64,000 nt of DNA from Tepidisphaeraceae bacterium (lineage in GTDB: Bacteria; Planctomycetota; Phycisphaerae; Tepidisphaerales; Tepidisphaeraceae), in contig DASYHQ010000017.1 of the NCBI GenBank assembly GCA_035998445.1, positions 1-64,000 of the forward strand. The letters are read 5' to 3'. Numbering within the stretch: the stretch's first letter is position 1; each line of letters begins with the position of its first letter. A program made the translations under genes and the position numbers. This document shows positions 41,743 through 49,704 of the stretch, piece after piece. The notes below the pieces were generated by a model. That model was given only the letters and a program-made list of their open reading frames with translations, was not told where the DNA came from and made no database searches.

Positions 41743-42096
41743 ATGTCGTCCACCATGCTGTCGCGCATCATGTACATCGAACGCAAGGCCGGGGAGATCA
41801 GTGGCGACGCGCGCATCGGTCGCGTCTCGTATTCCAAGTCGCGCAAGAGGCTCTACTACAACGGGCAGACCTTCCAAACGTTGCGCGGATCCGGATTCAA
41901 GGCGAACTACTTCGATGTGGACACCGGCGACGAATACTGGATCTCCGGCTGCAAGAAGCGCGGGGGCGACCGGCTCTATCCCGGGCTGATCACGATCGAC
42001 GACGACGTGCGCGATGCGTACTGGCTGACGATTCGTGAACAACCCGAAAGAGTGGGGAAGTCGGTCATCCGGTGCGCAGGCAAGTATGCCGTTTAG
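41743..42096 (+). CDS. Conserved hypothetical protein
   Basis: A 117-residue soluble protein. The pattern MYIERKAGEISGDARIGRVS, then YSKSRKRLYYNGQTF and NYFDVDTGDEYWISGCKKRG followed by GDRLYPG, is shared by a family of small bacterial proteins. As I recall, they are sometimes labelled 1-deoxyxylulose-5-phosphate synthase by mistake; the protein is far too short and unrelated to that enzyme. The true start may be 41743 (weak ribosome site in the flanking repeat) or the ATG at 41770 that opens the conserved part. Confidence 0.78.
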   Translation: MSSTMLSRIMYIERKAGEISGDARIGRVSYSKSRKRLYYNGQTFQTLRGSGFKANYFDVDTGDEYWISGCKKRGGDRLYPGLITIDDDVRDAYWLTIREQPERVGKSVIRCAGKYAV

Positions 42097-42151
42097 CAGA
42101 TGGAACGGCGCAACTCCGGAGTGTATCTACTCCCCCGCGTGTTGCTCCAAC

Positions 42152-42255
42152 TGTCATCCCGAGCGGAGCGGTAGCGACTCGAGGGATCTCCCACGGGCAT
42201 GAATCGCTCGTCGTACGAGATCCCTCAGGTCGCTACCGCTCCCTTCGGGATGACA
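42152..42255. repeat. Family C inverted repeat, copy 5
   Basis: TGTCATCCCGAGCGGAGCGG is answered by CCGCTCCCTTCGGGATGACA with the inner GAGGGATCTC and GAGATCCCTC pair. It lies between convergent genes. Confidence 0.9.
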
Positions 42256-42321
42256 TGGGGTGGAAGAGGTGCCGAAGAACCGTAGACGGCCGTAGGCCTG
42301 TACGCTGGCTTCAGGGCATGC

Positions 42322-43590
42322 TCAGACGTGCTTCCCACAGCCCTCAGCCCTCTCAAGCAACAGCGTTCGCTCGCGGGAATTCCGTGTGAGCCCAGCCGCA
42401 CGTTCGAACTCGGCACGCGCCTCGGCCCAACGGCCCAACTTCGTCAGCAGATCCCCCCGAACGCTTGGCAGCAGGTGATACCCCTTCAGCGATGGCTCGT
42501 TCATCAGCGCATCGACGATCGTCAAGCCCGCTTCCGGGCCGAAGGCCATCGACATCGCGACGGCGCGGTTCAGTTCCACCACGGGCGATGGCGCAACCTG
42601 CGCCAGTTCCGCGTACAGCTGCGCAATCTGCCGCCAGTCAGTGTTGGCCGCGACGCGGGCGCGGGCATGGCAGGCGGCGATGGCGGCCTGCAGGGTGTAG
42701 GGGCCGCGCGAGGCGTTCAGTCGCTCGGCCCGGGATAGCGCCGTCAGGCCGCGGCGGATGAGCAGCTGGTCCCATTGGGCGCGGTCCTGGTTGAGCAGCA
42801 GCACCGGCTCGCCCGTTGCGCTCACGCGCGTCTTGGCGCGCGACGCTTGGATCTCCATCAGGGCCGCCAGGCCGTGTACGTCCGGTTCATCGGGCATCAG
42901 GCCCTGCAGGATGCGCCCCAGCCGCAAGGCCTCGTCGCACAACGCAGGACGCAGCCAATCATCGCCGGCGGTGGCGGTGTAGCCTTCGTTGAAGATCAGG
43001 TAGATGACCTCCAGCACCGACGCCAGCCGCGCCGCCAGTTGGTCGCCGCGTGGGACCTCGAAGGGGACTTGTTTGTCGGTCAGCGTGCGTTTGGCGCGAA
43101 CGATGCGCTGGGCGATCGTGGGCTCGGGCACGAGAAATGCTCGGGCGATCTCGTCGGTCGTCAGCCCGCCGAGCAATCGGAGCGACAGTGCGACGCGGGC
43201 TTCAGTTGATAGAACGGGATGGCACGCGGTGAAGACGAGCCGCAGCAGATCGTCGCCGACGGGATCGTCCAGTTTTGCATCCAGGTCGGGAGCGGCCGAC
43301 GCGCCTCGTTCGTTCTCGATCGTGCGGGCGATCTCGTCCTGCTTGCGGTCGAAGCGTTTATCGCGGCGCACGCGGTCGATCGCGCGATGCTTGGCGGTGG
43401 CCATCAGCCACGCCCCGGGGTTCTGCGGCAGGCCCGCGGCCGGCCATTGTTCCAAAGCGGCCACAAACGCATCCTGCGCCAGTTCCTCGGCCACGCCCAC
43501 GTCGCGCACGAGGCGTGCCAGGCCCGCGATGAGCTTGGCCGACTCGATGCGCCAGATCGCGTTGATCGTACGATGGGTGTCGGAAGGCAT
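42322..43590 (-). CDS. ECF42-type RNA polymerase sigma factor
   Basis: A 422-residue sigma factor. Regions 2 and 4 occupy the first half (ELAQDAFVAALEQWP, WLMATAKHRAIDRVRRDKRF, LRLLGGLTTDEIARAFLVPE and PTIAQRIVRAKRTL). The second half is the TPR-like C-terminal extension of the ECF42 group, including LLLNQDRAQWDQLLIRRGL, where DRAxWD is the group's signature. ECF42 genes occur beside DGPF/YCII proteins, exactly as here, with no classical anti-sigma factor; the extension is thought to control activity. It is the last gene of a four-gene minus-strand row. Confidence 0.93.
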   Translation of the reverse strand: MPSDTHRTINAIWRIESAKLIAGLARLVRDVGVAEELAQDAFVAALEQWPAAGLPQNPGAWLMATAKHRAIDRVRRDKRFDRKQDEIARTIENERGASAAPDLDAKLDDPVGDDLLRLVFTACHPVLSTEARVALSLRLLGGLTTDEIARAFLVPEPTIAQRIVRAKRTLTDKQVPFEVPRGDQLAARLASVLEVIYLIFNEGYTATAGDDWLRPALCDEALRLGRILQGLMPDEPDVHGLAALMEIQASRAKTRVSATGEPVLLLNQDRAQWDQLLIRRGLTALSRAERLNASRGPYTLQAAIAACHARARVAANTDWRQIAQLYAELAQVAPSPVVELNRAVAMSMAFGPEAGLTIVDALMNEPSLKGYHLLPSVRGDLLTKLGRWAEARAEFERAAGLTRNSRERTLLLERAEGCGKHV

Positions 43591-43657
43591 GGCCGCCGGC
43601 CATCACACCATCGGCCGATCGGCGATGCAAGCGATTAAGGCGCGCTTCACCGTCCCA

Positions 43658-44017
43658 TCAATGCCCGGCCGTTGGAGCATCGAACACTTCCGTGATGTCG
43701 CACTCGCCGCTGCCGGCGATCTCCAGGAAACGGCCCGCGATCGCGACCGCCTCGGCCTTGGAACCGACGTTCACGATCGCGAAGCCGGCCACCATCTCCT
43801 TGGCCTCGGCGAACGGACCATCGGTGATGTTGACCTTGCCGCCCGTCAGGCGCAACCGCGCCCCCGTGTCGGGCGGCAGCAGCGCTTCGCTGGCGACCAC
43901 GGTGCCCTTGGCTTTCAGTTCACCCATCAGCTTCGCCATCTCCGGCAGGTTTTCCTTGCACGCGGAAGTGCCGGGTTGGACGGGTTCGTCCGACTTAAAC
44001 ATCAACATGAACTTCAT
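43658..44017 (-). CDS. DGPF/YCII-domain protein, copy 1
   Basis: A 119-residue soluble protein of the YCII superfamily (ferredoxin-like fold). It opens MKFMLMFKSDEPVQPGT and contains VNITDGPFAEAKEMVAGFAI, with the DGPF block that names the group, and EITEVFD-like residues at the end. Such proteins are encoded next to ECF42 sigma factors, probably as sensors or targets. It lies 67 bases before the sigma gene and 16 bases after the SRPBCC gene, in one direction. Confidence 0.92.
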   Translation of the reverse strand: MKFMLMFKSDEPVQPGTSACKENLPEMAKLMGELKAKGTVVASEALLPPDTGARLRLTGGKVNITDGPFAEAKEMVAGFAIVNVGSKAEAVAIAGRFLEIAGSGECDITEVFDAPTAGH

Positions 44018-44033
44018 CGCTTGCGTTCCTTCG

Positions 44034-44600
44034 TTAGTTCAGGGCGGCCGTCTCCAGTGTCGCGGTGGAACGCGTTTCCGCCAGCGTCTTCATCGTCTCC
44101 AGGCCGCGCTGGAAGTCGTCGCCGACGCACTTGTCCATGTTCATGAACAGGCCGATGATGCTGCAGACGAAGTTGTTTCGCCCCTCCATTGCCCACGTCA
44201 CGCGCGTGCCGTCGGCGAGCGGCTCGAACGTGAAGGTGGCGAGGTTGACCGCTTTGAACGGCTTGAAGAACTCCAGCCGAATCTCGATTTGCAGTGGCCA
44301 ACGGGCCTTCTCGATCGTCATCTGCCCCTGTCCCACCTGTCCCTTGCCGGTCCACGCGTAGGTCGCGCCGACGCCATCGGCGGGCCCGCCATACGTGCGT
44401 TGCATGTTCGGGTCCAACTTTTCGAATGGCGACCACTGCCGCCAAGCCCGAAAGTCGTTCACAAGCGCGAACGCGTTCTCCGCCGGCGCGTCGATCTTCA
44501 CCGATCGCGAAATGCGAAATTCCTTCGGCTTGCGGGCGACCACAATCGCCAGCACCGCCACCACCACCGCAACCCCAATTCCAATGTAGATCAGCAGCAT
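44034..44600 (-). CDS. Membrane-anchored SRPBCC (polyketide cyclase-like) protein
   Basis: A 188-residue protein. One N-terminal membrane helix (about residues 2-22, IGIGVAVVVAVLAIVVA) is followed by an SRPBCC domain (FRISRSVKIDAPAENAFALV, WRQWSPFEKLDPNMQRTYGG, TRVTWAMEGRNNFV). AAAGGG lies eight bases before the ATG at 44600; an ATG three codons earlier is too close to it. It lies between the two DGPF genes, so the four genes are probably co-expressed under the sigma factor. The ligand is unknown. Confidence 0.9.
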   Translation of the reverse strand: MLLIYIGIGVAVVVAVLAIVVARKPKEFRISRSVKIDAPAENAFALVNDFRAWRQWSPFEKLDPNMQRTYGGPADGVGATYAWTGKGQVGQGQMTIEKARWPLQIEIRLEFFKPFKAVNLATFTFEPLADGTRVTWAMEGRNNFVCSIIGLFMNMDKCVGDDFQRGLETMKTLAETRSTATLETAALN

Positions 44601-44654
44601 AGTACCCATCCCTTTCCCAATCGATTTCCACCCATCGCAGTCGGCAGGTGTCCG

Positions 44655-45077
44655 CTACTTGTTGGCGATCTGCGCCCGCAGCCGGTCCTCCTGCTCGCGC
44701 AGTTCGGGCGTAAACTCGGCACCGAAATCTTCCGCCTCGAACACCTGGCGGATCTCAATTTCCGACTCCCCCGGCATCGGATTGGGGCAGCGCTTTACCC
44801 ACTCGATCGCCTCCTCCTTCGACTTCACCTGCCACAGCCAGAAGCCTGCGATCAGTTCCTTCGTTTCGGTGAACGGGCCGTCGATGACGGATCGTTGCTC
44901 GCCCTTGAACCGCACGCGGGCGCCCTTGGAACTGGGGTGAAGCCCCTCGCCGGCCAGCATGATGCCGGCCTTCACCAGTTCCTCGTTGAACTTGCCCATT
45001 TCGGTCATCAGCTTTTCGTCGGGCATCACGCCGGCCTCGGAATTTGCATCAGCCTTGATCAGGATCATGAATCGCAT
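44655..45077 (-). CDS. DGPF/YCII-domain protein, copy 2
   Basis: A 140-residue YCII-superfamily protein (MRFMILIKADANSEAGVMPD at the start, SVIDGPFTETKELIAGFWLW in the middle, ESEIEIRQVFEAEDFG later). It carries the DGPF block and a charged C-terminal extension (LREQEDRLRAQIANK). It is the first gene of the ECF42 row, 54 bases before the SRPBCC gene. The sequence differs enough from copy 1 for an old rather than a recent duplication. Confidence 0.92.
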   Translation of the reverse strand: MRFMILIKADANSEAGVMPDEKLMTEMGKFNEELVKAGIMLAGEGLHPSSKGARVRFKGEQRSVIDGPFTETKELIAGFWLWQVKSKEEAIEWVKRCPNPMPGESEIEIRQVFEAEDFGAEFTPELREQEDRLRAQIANK

Positions 45078-45321
45078 GGTCTATCTCCAGTTTTGGGGAA
45101 CTCGGGGGCTGGCCGTCCGACCACTTGGTCCGATGCGGCTGGCCCTTCTACTTACACGTCGAACGATGAATCGGAAAATCGACACGCTACGAGAAATTTT
45201 CCTGCCATGCCGTAACCAGAGGATCGAAAGCCACTTAACGCTCCACAATCAGCGTTCCGCGGAATCCGGCGATGCGTTAACAATGAAAACGTCGTCTCGT
45301 AACGGGAAAGCAGGTGTCTGC

Positions 45322-46302
45322 ATGGAAAGCATCATCCGGTTCGTCGGACCGAACCGCGCGTTGGAACTGTTCGGCGTCAAGCTGGTCGGTATCAACGCCG
45401 ACAACGGGAAGAAGTTCCTGTTCACGCTCGTGCTGGTCGTCCTGCTGCTGCTCATCAGTAGGCTGCTGCGCAACTTTGCCCGCGGCGTGACGCAGGCCGG
45501 TGAACGGACCGCGTTCTGGGTTCGCCAGGGCATCCACATCTGCACGGCGATCGTGATGATCGTCGGCGTGGCGTCGATCTGGTTCGACGAGCCCACCCGC
45601 CTTACGACCGCCATGGGTCTGGTCACTGCCGGCTTGGCCTTTGCCTTGCAGCGAGTGGTGACGGCACTGGCGGGTTACGTCCTGATCATGCGCGGCAGCG
45701 TGTTCAACGTCGGGGATCGCATCGTGATGGGCGGCGTGCGCGGCGACGTGATCGCGCTGGGCTTCATGCAGACCACCATCATGGAGATGGGCCAGCCCCC
45801 GCCGGTGCAGAGCGCGCCGCCGGCGATGTGGGTGAAGGCCCGGCAGTACACCGGGCGCATCGTCACGGTTTCGAACGCCAAGGTCTTCGACGAGCCGATC
45901 TACAACTTCACGCGCGAGTTTCCGTACGTCTGGGAAGAGATGAGCTTCCCGATCGCCTACAAGGACGACCGCGCCACCGTCGAGCGCATCCTGCTTGATG
46001 TCGCCGCAAAACACACCGTGAAGGTCGCCGACCTCGGCGAGCCGGAACTGCAGGAACTGGAACGGCGGTACGCGGTGAAGCGTTCGTCGATGGCGCCGCG
46101 CGTCTACATGCGCATGACCGACAACTGGGTCGACCTGACGCTGCGCTTCATCGCCAACGACCATGGCGTGCGCGACCTGAAGGACGCCATGACGCGCGAC
46201 ATCCTACAAGCGCTGGATGCCGCCAACATCGGCATCGCCTCGGCAACGTTCGAGATCGTGGGCCTGCCGCGGCTGCAAATGGAACGGGCGCGGTCGCAAT
46301 AG
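45322..46302 (+). CDS. MscS-family mechanosensitive channel
   Basis: A 326-residue inner-membrane channel that opens under membrane tension to release solutes during hypo-osmotic shock. Two helices (about 30-48 and 70-90) precede the pore helix and beta domain (AMGLVTAGLAFALQRVVTAL, GSVFNVGDRIVMGGVRGDVI, ALGFMQTTIMEMG). These match the TM3 pore and beta-domain signature of MscS. A cytoplasmic alpha/beta domain of about 170 residues follows. AGGTG stands before the chosen ATG; an in-frame ATG at 45283 is possible. It is divergent from the ECF42 row. Confidence 0.9.
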   Translation: MESIIRFVGPNRALELFGVKLVGINADNGKKFLFTLVLVVLLLLISRLLRNFARGVTQAGERTAFWVRQGIHICTAIVMIVGVASIWFDEPTRLTTAMGLVTAGLAFALQRVVTALAGYVLIMRGSVFNVGDRIVMGGVRGDVIALGFMQTTIMEMGQPPPVQSAPPAMWVKARQYTGRIVTVSNAKVFDEPIYNFTREFPYVWEEMSFPIAYKDDRATVERILLDVAAKHTVKVADLGEPELQELERRYAVKRSSMAPRVYMRMTDNWVDLTLRFIANDHGVRDLKDAMTRDILQALDAANIGIASATFEIVGLPRLQMERARSQ

Positions 46303-46338
46303 CAGGCCGGGCTCCGGGTGCCTCCGTGCGACCCCCCG

Positions 46339-47685
46339 CTACGCCTGCCCCTCTTCCCCCGGCCGCCCCAGCGCCGCGGTGGCGGCGGCCCAACGGCGGT
46401 TCAGGTCGGTGAGGTCGGACGGTTCGGTGAACTTCGTTTCTCCCTCGCGGTGGATCATCTCGGCGTGGCGCAACAGCACGGCACGCTCCTCGAGCCCCGT
46501 CAGTTGCTCGGCGGCCTCGGTGATCACCTCCAGCAGCCGCAGTGTCACCGGCACGCTCGTTCGACCGTACTGGCGGATCTGGTTGAACGCCATGTCGACC
46601 AGGCCGTCGAACGTCGTCACCGGCGCCACGATACGCAGGATGCCCTTGGCATCGTAACGCAGCGGCCCCGGCAAGCCGTGCTGCCCGACGCGGCAGATGG
46701 CCGACCCCAGCGCATCAATGCAGTTGATGGCCGTGAACGGGTCGTTGATGCCCGGCGAGAGCGCCCGCACGGCGATCTCCACGATCTGCCGCACGCCGTA
46801 CTCGATGTCCTGTTCGGGCGTGCTGTGGCGACCACAGATGAACGCGTTGCGCAGGCGATCCTGCACCGCCTCGGTGCACCGCTCGGCGGGCCAGACGATC
46901 AGCATCGCGTTGCACTCGATAACGTAGTTGCCCGGGCGGCACTTCAGCTCCAGCGTGAGGCCCAGTTCGGTCGCCGCGTGTAGCAGTCCGTCGTAATCGA
47001 CCGCCTGCACGTACCCGCTGACGTGCGAGACGATGGGTTTAGCGGTCGCATGAAAGTCACTGGGGCGCGTGTCGTGACCGGGCGCCATCGCGACGGCCCC
47101 AGCGACGCCCATCTCGTCACCCAGCCGTGCGACGACCGCCTCCAGTTCAGCGCGGGTCTGCGCGACGACCATCGGCGCCTGCAGCGACACCGAGACGTGG
47201 TGGATGAAGTAGACCAGCACGCCGATGCTCAGCACCGCCAGCAGCACCGCCACGGTGATCGCCGCGTGCGGGATGAACGCCGAGCCATCCTCGGTATCCC
47301 GGCGAACCGTTCGCAGGATGAGCAGGCAATAGACGAACGTGGCGACGAACGTGCCCAGCACGACCTGGTTGCCCCGGTCGCGCATGAAGTTGCGCAGCAG
47401 GCGCGGCCCGAACTGGCTGGACGCCTGCGACAGCGCCGCGATGGTGATCGAAAAGACCACGCCCGCGACGGTGACGATCGACCCCGCCACCGTCGACAGG
47501 AGCGTGTTGGCCCCTTCGGCCCCCCCGCCGTACAGCCAGCCCTGCGGCTCGCGCGAGTTCAACATCGAGCGATCGACGTACAACATCGCGATCGCCCCGC
47601 CCGCCCCGGCCACGACCATCAGGGTGGGCACGAACCAGTAACTGCTCGATAAGGTCTCAATGACATGGCGGACGCGAGTGTGCAT
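46339..47685 (-). CDS. DUF2254 membrane protein
   Basis: A 448-residue protein of the DUF2254 family. Four membrane segments lie in the first 190 residues (about 17-38, 62-84, 108-126 and 145-165), including LLSTVAGSIVTVAGVVFSIT and ALSQASSQFGPRLLRNFM, which are the family's best-conserved blocks. A large soluble C-terminal domain follows (VQAVDYDGLLHAATELGL, EQDIEYGVRQIVEIAVRALS, PGINDPFTA). The function of the family is unknown. The start at MHTRVRHV fits the family; a longer upstream frame is rejected. Confidence 0.9.
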   Translation of the reverse strand: MHTRVRHVIETLSSSYWFVPTLMVVAGAGGAIAMLYVDRSMLNSREPQGWLYGGGAEGANTLLSTVAGSIVTVAGVVFSITIAALSQASSQFGPRLLRNFMRDRGNQVVLGTFVATFVYCLLILRTVRRDTEDGSAFIPHAAITVAVLLAVLSIGVLVYFIHHVSVSLQAPMVVAQTRAELEAVVARLGDEMGVAGAVAMAPGHDTRPSDFHATAKPIVSHVSGYVQAVDYDGLLHAATELGLTLELKCRPGNYVIECNAMLIVWPAERCTEAVQDRLRNAFICGRHSTPEQDIEYGVRQIVEIAVRALSPGINDPFTAINCIDALGSAICRVGQHGLPGPLRYDAKGILRIVAPVTTFDGLVDMAFNQIRQYGRTSVPVTLRLLEVITEAAEQLTGLEERAVLLRHAEMIHREGETKFTEPSDLTDLNRRWAAATAALGRPGEEGQA

Positions 47686-47908
47686 CAGTTCAGCGTCGCG
47701 AAAAGCGTCATACGTGGGAACGGAGGATTCAGCCGATAGATCGCAATAGCAGGAACAGTAAATAACGCCGCTAAGATAGGGCATTTGGGCGATCGTTTTC
47801 GCCTCGGGCCCAAAGGTCGCACGCCGTCGTGCGCGATCTGCCGCCGATCTAACGCGGTGAATACCCTTCTTTGCTCGTGCAACGAAGACGGGGGAACAAC
47901 GCGGGCCT

Positions 47909-48460
47909 TCAGCCACTTTCGATCGTGCCCAGGTGAACGGAATCTGGCGATTGCACGCCGACAAGGCTCGAACCGCCCGAGCTGTCCGTCTGCTTCACGA
48001 TGCTGAACGTGCCGTCCGTCTCCAGCACCACCGCCAGCACCTGATCCATCACGGCCACGCCCTGTGATCGCACCGCGGCGCGGATCTCGTCCTCGGTCAC
48101 GCGCGTTCGCTTCATGGCGGCGTCCAGAAACTGACCCTTGTGAACGAGCAGCGTCGGTTCACCCTTCACCGCCTGCCTCACCCACTTCACGCGCACGCTG
48201 AGCCAGGTGACGGCGTACTGCATGAAGATCAGCAGCGAGAACGCCAACACGCCCTGCGCCAGCGACACGTCCTTGCTGATCAACACGCTGGCCAGCGTAG
48301 AGCCAAGCGCGATGGTGACGATGAAGTCGAACGCGTTCATCTTCGACAGCGTTCGCTTGCCCGACACGCGCAGCAGGATCACCAGGCAGATGTACGCCAG
48401 CACGCCGATCAGGCCCGTACGCAGCAAGGCCTGCCAGTTGTCGAAAAATATCCTGCTCAA
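47909..48460 (-). CDS. DUF421/YetF-family membrane protein, TTG start
   Basis: A 183-residue protein with three N-terminal membrane helices (about residues 10-30, 38-58 and 62-82) and a soluble YetF-type domain. RVSGKRTLSKMNAFDFIVTI and ALGSTLASVLISKD are the family signature; GEPTLLVHKGQFLDAAMKRT and RVTEDEIRAAVRSQGV open the soluble domain. No ATG fits the family start; TTG at 48460, seven bases after GAGAG, gives MSRIFFDNWQALLRTG, which does. Function is unknown. It is divergent from the ABC transporter genes. Confidence 0.87.
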   Translation of the reverse strand: MSRIFFDNWQALLRTGLIGVLAYICLVILLRVSGKRTLSKMNAFDFIVTIALGSTLASVLISKDVSLAQGVLAFSLLIFMQYAVTWLSVRVKWVRQAVKGEPTLLVHKGQFLDAAMKRTRVTEDEIRAAVRSQGVAVMDQVLAVVLETDGTFSIVKQTDSSGGSSLVGVQSPDSVHLGTIESG

Positions 48461-48584
48461 CGGAATCTCTCGCTTCCAGAAAAGGGCCCATTCGGCGACG
48501 CGGCGACGACGTAAGCGCGTCGCTATCCGTGCTTGACGGTTCCGCGTTTTGCTACGGCGCCGCCGCTGGATTACGGTATGCCAC

Positions 48585-49553
48585 ATGGGGATCGAAAACG
48601 GAACGGGCAAAGACGCGCCGGTGCTGGCGGTGGACCGAGCGCGAGTGCGGTTCGGCAAGCTCATGGCCGTGCGCGACGTGTCGATGTCGCTGCGCGGCGG
48701 TGACCTGCTGGGGCTGATCGGGCCCAACGGCGCGGGCAAGACCACGCTGCTGCGCGTGCTGGCGGGGCTTCAACCGCTGTCGCGCGGCATCGTGCAGGTG
48801 CTGGGCGAGCCGCTGGTCCCCGAAAATCCGAGCATCAAGCGCCACATCGGCTTCACGCCCGACACGCCGGCCGTCTACGAAGAGCTGACGGTCCGCATGT
48901 ACCTGACCTTCATCGCCAAGGCCTACGACCTCACCGCCAGCGAGACGGCCGAGCGGATCGACTTCTGGCTGGAAAAGGTCTGGCTAACCGAAAAGGCGGA
49001 CGCCAAGATCAAAGGCCTGTCGCGCGGCATGCGGCAGCGCATCGGCCTGGCGCGCACGCTGCTGCCCAACCCGGCGCTGGTATTGCTGGACGAACCCGCC
49101 GCCGGGCTCGACCCCGCGGGACGGGTGCAGTTTCGGCAGTTGCTGTGCGATTTGCGCGATCAGGGGAAGGCGCTGATCGTCTCCAGCCACATCTTGTCGG
49201 ACATGAGCGAGTACTGCACGCACATCGGCATCATGACCGGCGGCGCGATGGTGCAGTACGGCACCGTCGCCGAGATCGCCAGCCATAGCGGCGCCGACGG
49301 CCGTTGTCGGTACACGATCGGCCTGGCCGACCCCATCGCCGGTCTGGCGGCACGATTGGCCGCGATCGAAGGTGTGGCCGACATTGAGGTCGACCGCGAG
49401 CGCGTCTCGCTTACCTACGGTAGTGACAAGCACCAAGCCGCCGCTTTGCTGGCGCAACTGATCGCCACCGGCGCGCCGGTTGCCTCGTTTACAGCCGTGG
49501 CGCCGGGGCTCGAAGAGGCGTATCTGCGGGCAGGCATTCGACAGGTGGATTGA
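48585..49553 (+). CDS. ABC transporter ATP-binding protein
   Basis: A 322-residue ATPase of the ABC-2 exporter type. Walker A is GPNGAGKT (46-53), the signature is LSRGMRQRIGLARTLL, and Walker B is LVLLDEPAAGLDPAG, followed by the switch His in VSSHILSDM. The last 90 residues form the small C-terminal domain usual in CcmA/NatA-like ATPases. No strong ribosome site is seen before ATG 48585. A membrane partner follows 150 bases later beyond a family D repeat. The substrate is unknown. Confidence 0.93.
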   Translation: MGIENGTGKDAPVLAVDRARVRFGKLMAVRDVSMSLRGGDLLGLIGPNGAGKTTLLRVLAGLQPLSRGIVQVLGEPLVPENPSIKRHIGFTPDTPAVYEELTVRMYLTFIAKAYDLTASETAERIDFWLEKVWLTEKADAKIKGLSRGMRQRIGLARTLLPNPALVLLDEPAAGLDPAGRVQFRQLLCDLRDQGKALIVSSHILSDMSEYCTHIGIMTGGAMVQYGTVAEIASHSGADGRCRYTIGLADPIAGLAARLAAIEGVADIEVDRERVSLTYGSDKHQAAALLAQLIATGAPVASFTAVAPGLEEAYLRAGIRQVD

Positions 49554-49563
49554 GTCCTTCCTG

Positions 49564-49678
49564 CCCCTCTCCCGGTATGCCGGGAGGGGCTGGGTGAGGG
49601 TGATTCGTTCTGGCAAGAGCCATCAGCAGTTCGAAATCACCCTCACCTAACCTCTCCCGGAGTACCGGGAGAGGGACC
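49564..49678. repeat. Family D inverted repeat, intact copy
   Basis: CCCCTCTCCCGGTATGCCGG and GGCTGGGTGAGGGTGATTCG are answered by TTCGAAATCACCCTCACCTA and CTCTCCCGGAGTACCGGGAG. It lies between the two ABC genes. Confidence 0.92.
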
Positions 49679-49704
49679 AGACAGCAAAACGCGAGACATG
49701 ACCC

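Noticed and set aside
41743-42096. Annotation as 1-deoxyxylulose-5-phosphate synthase
   Set aside because: The 117-residue protein lacks the thiamine-diphosphate motif and has about a fifth of the length of that enzyme.
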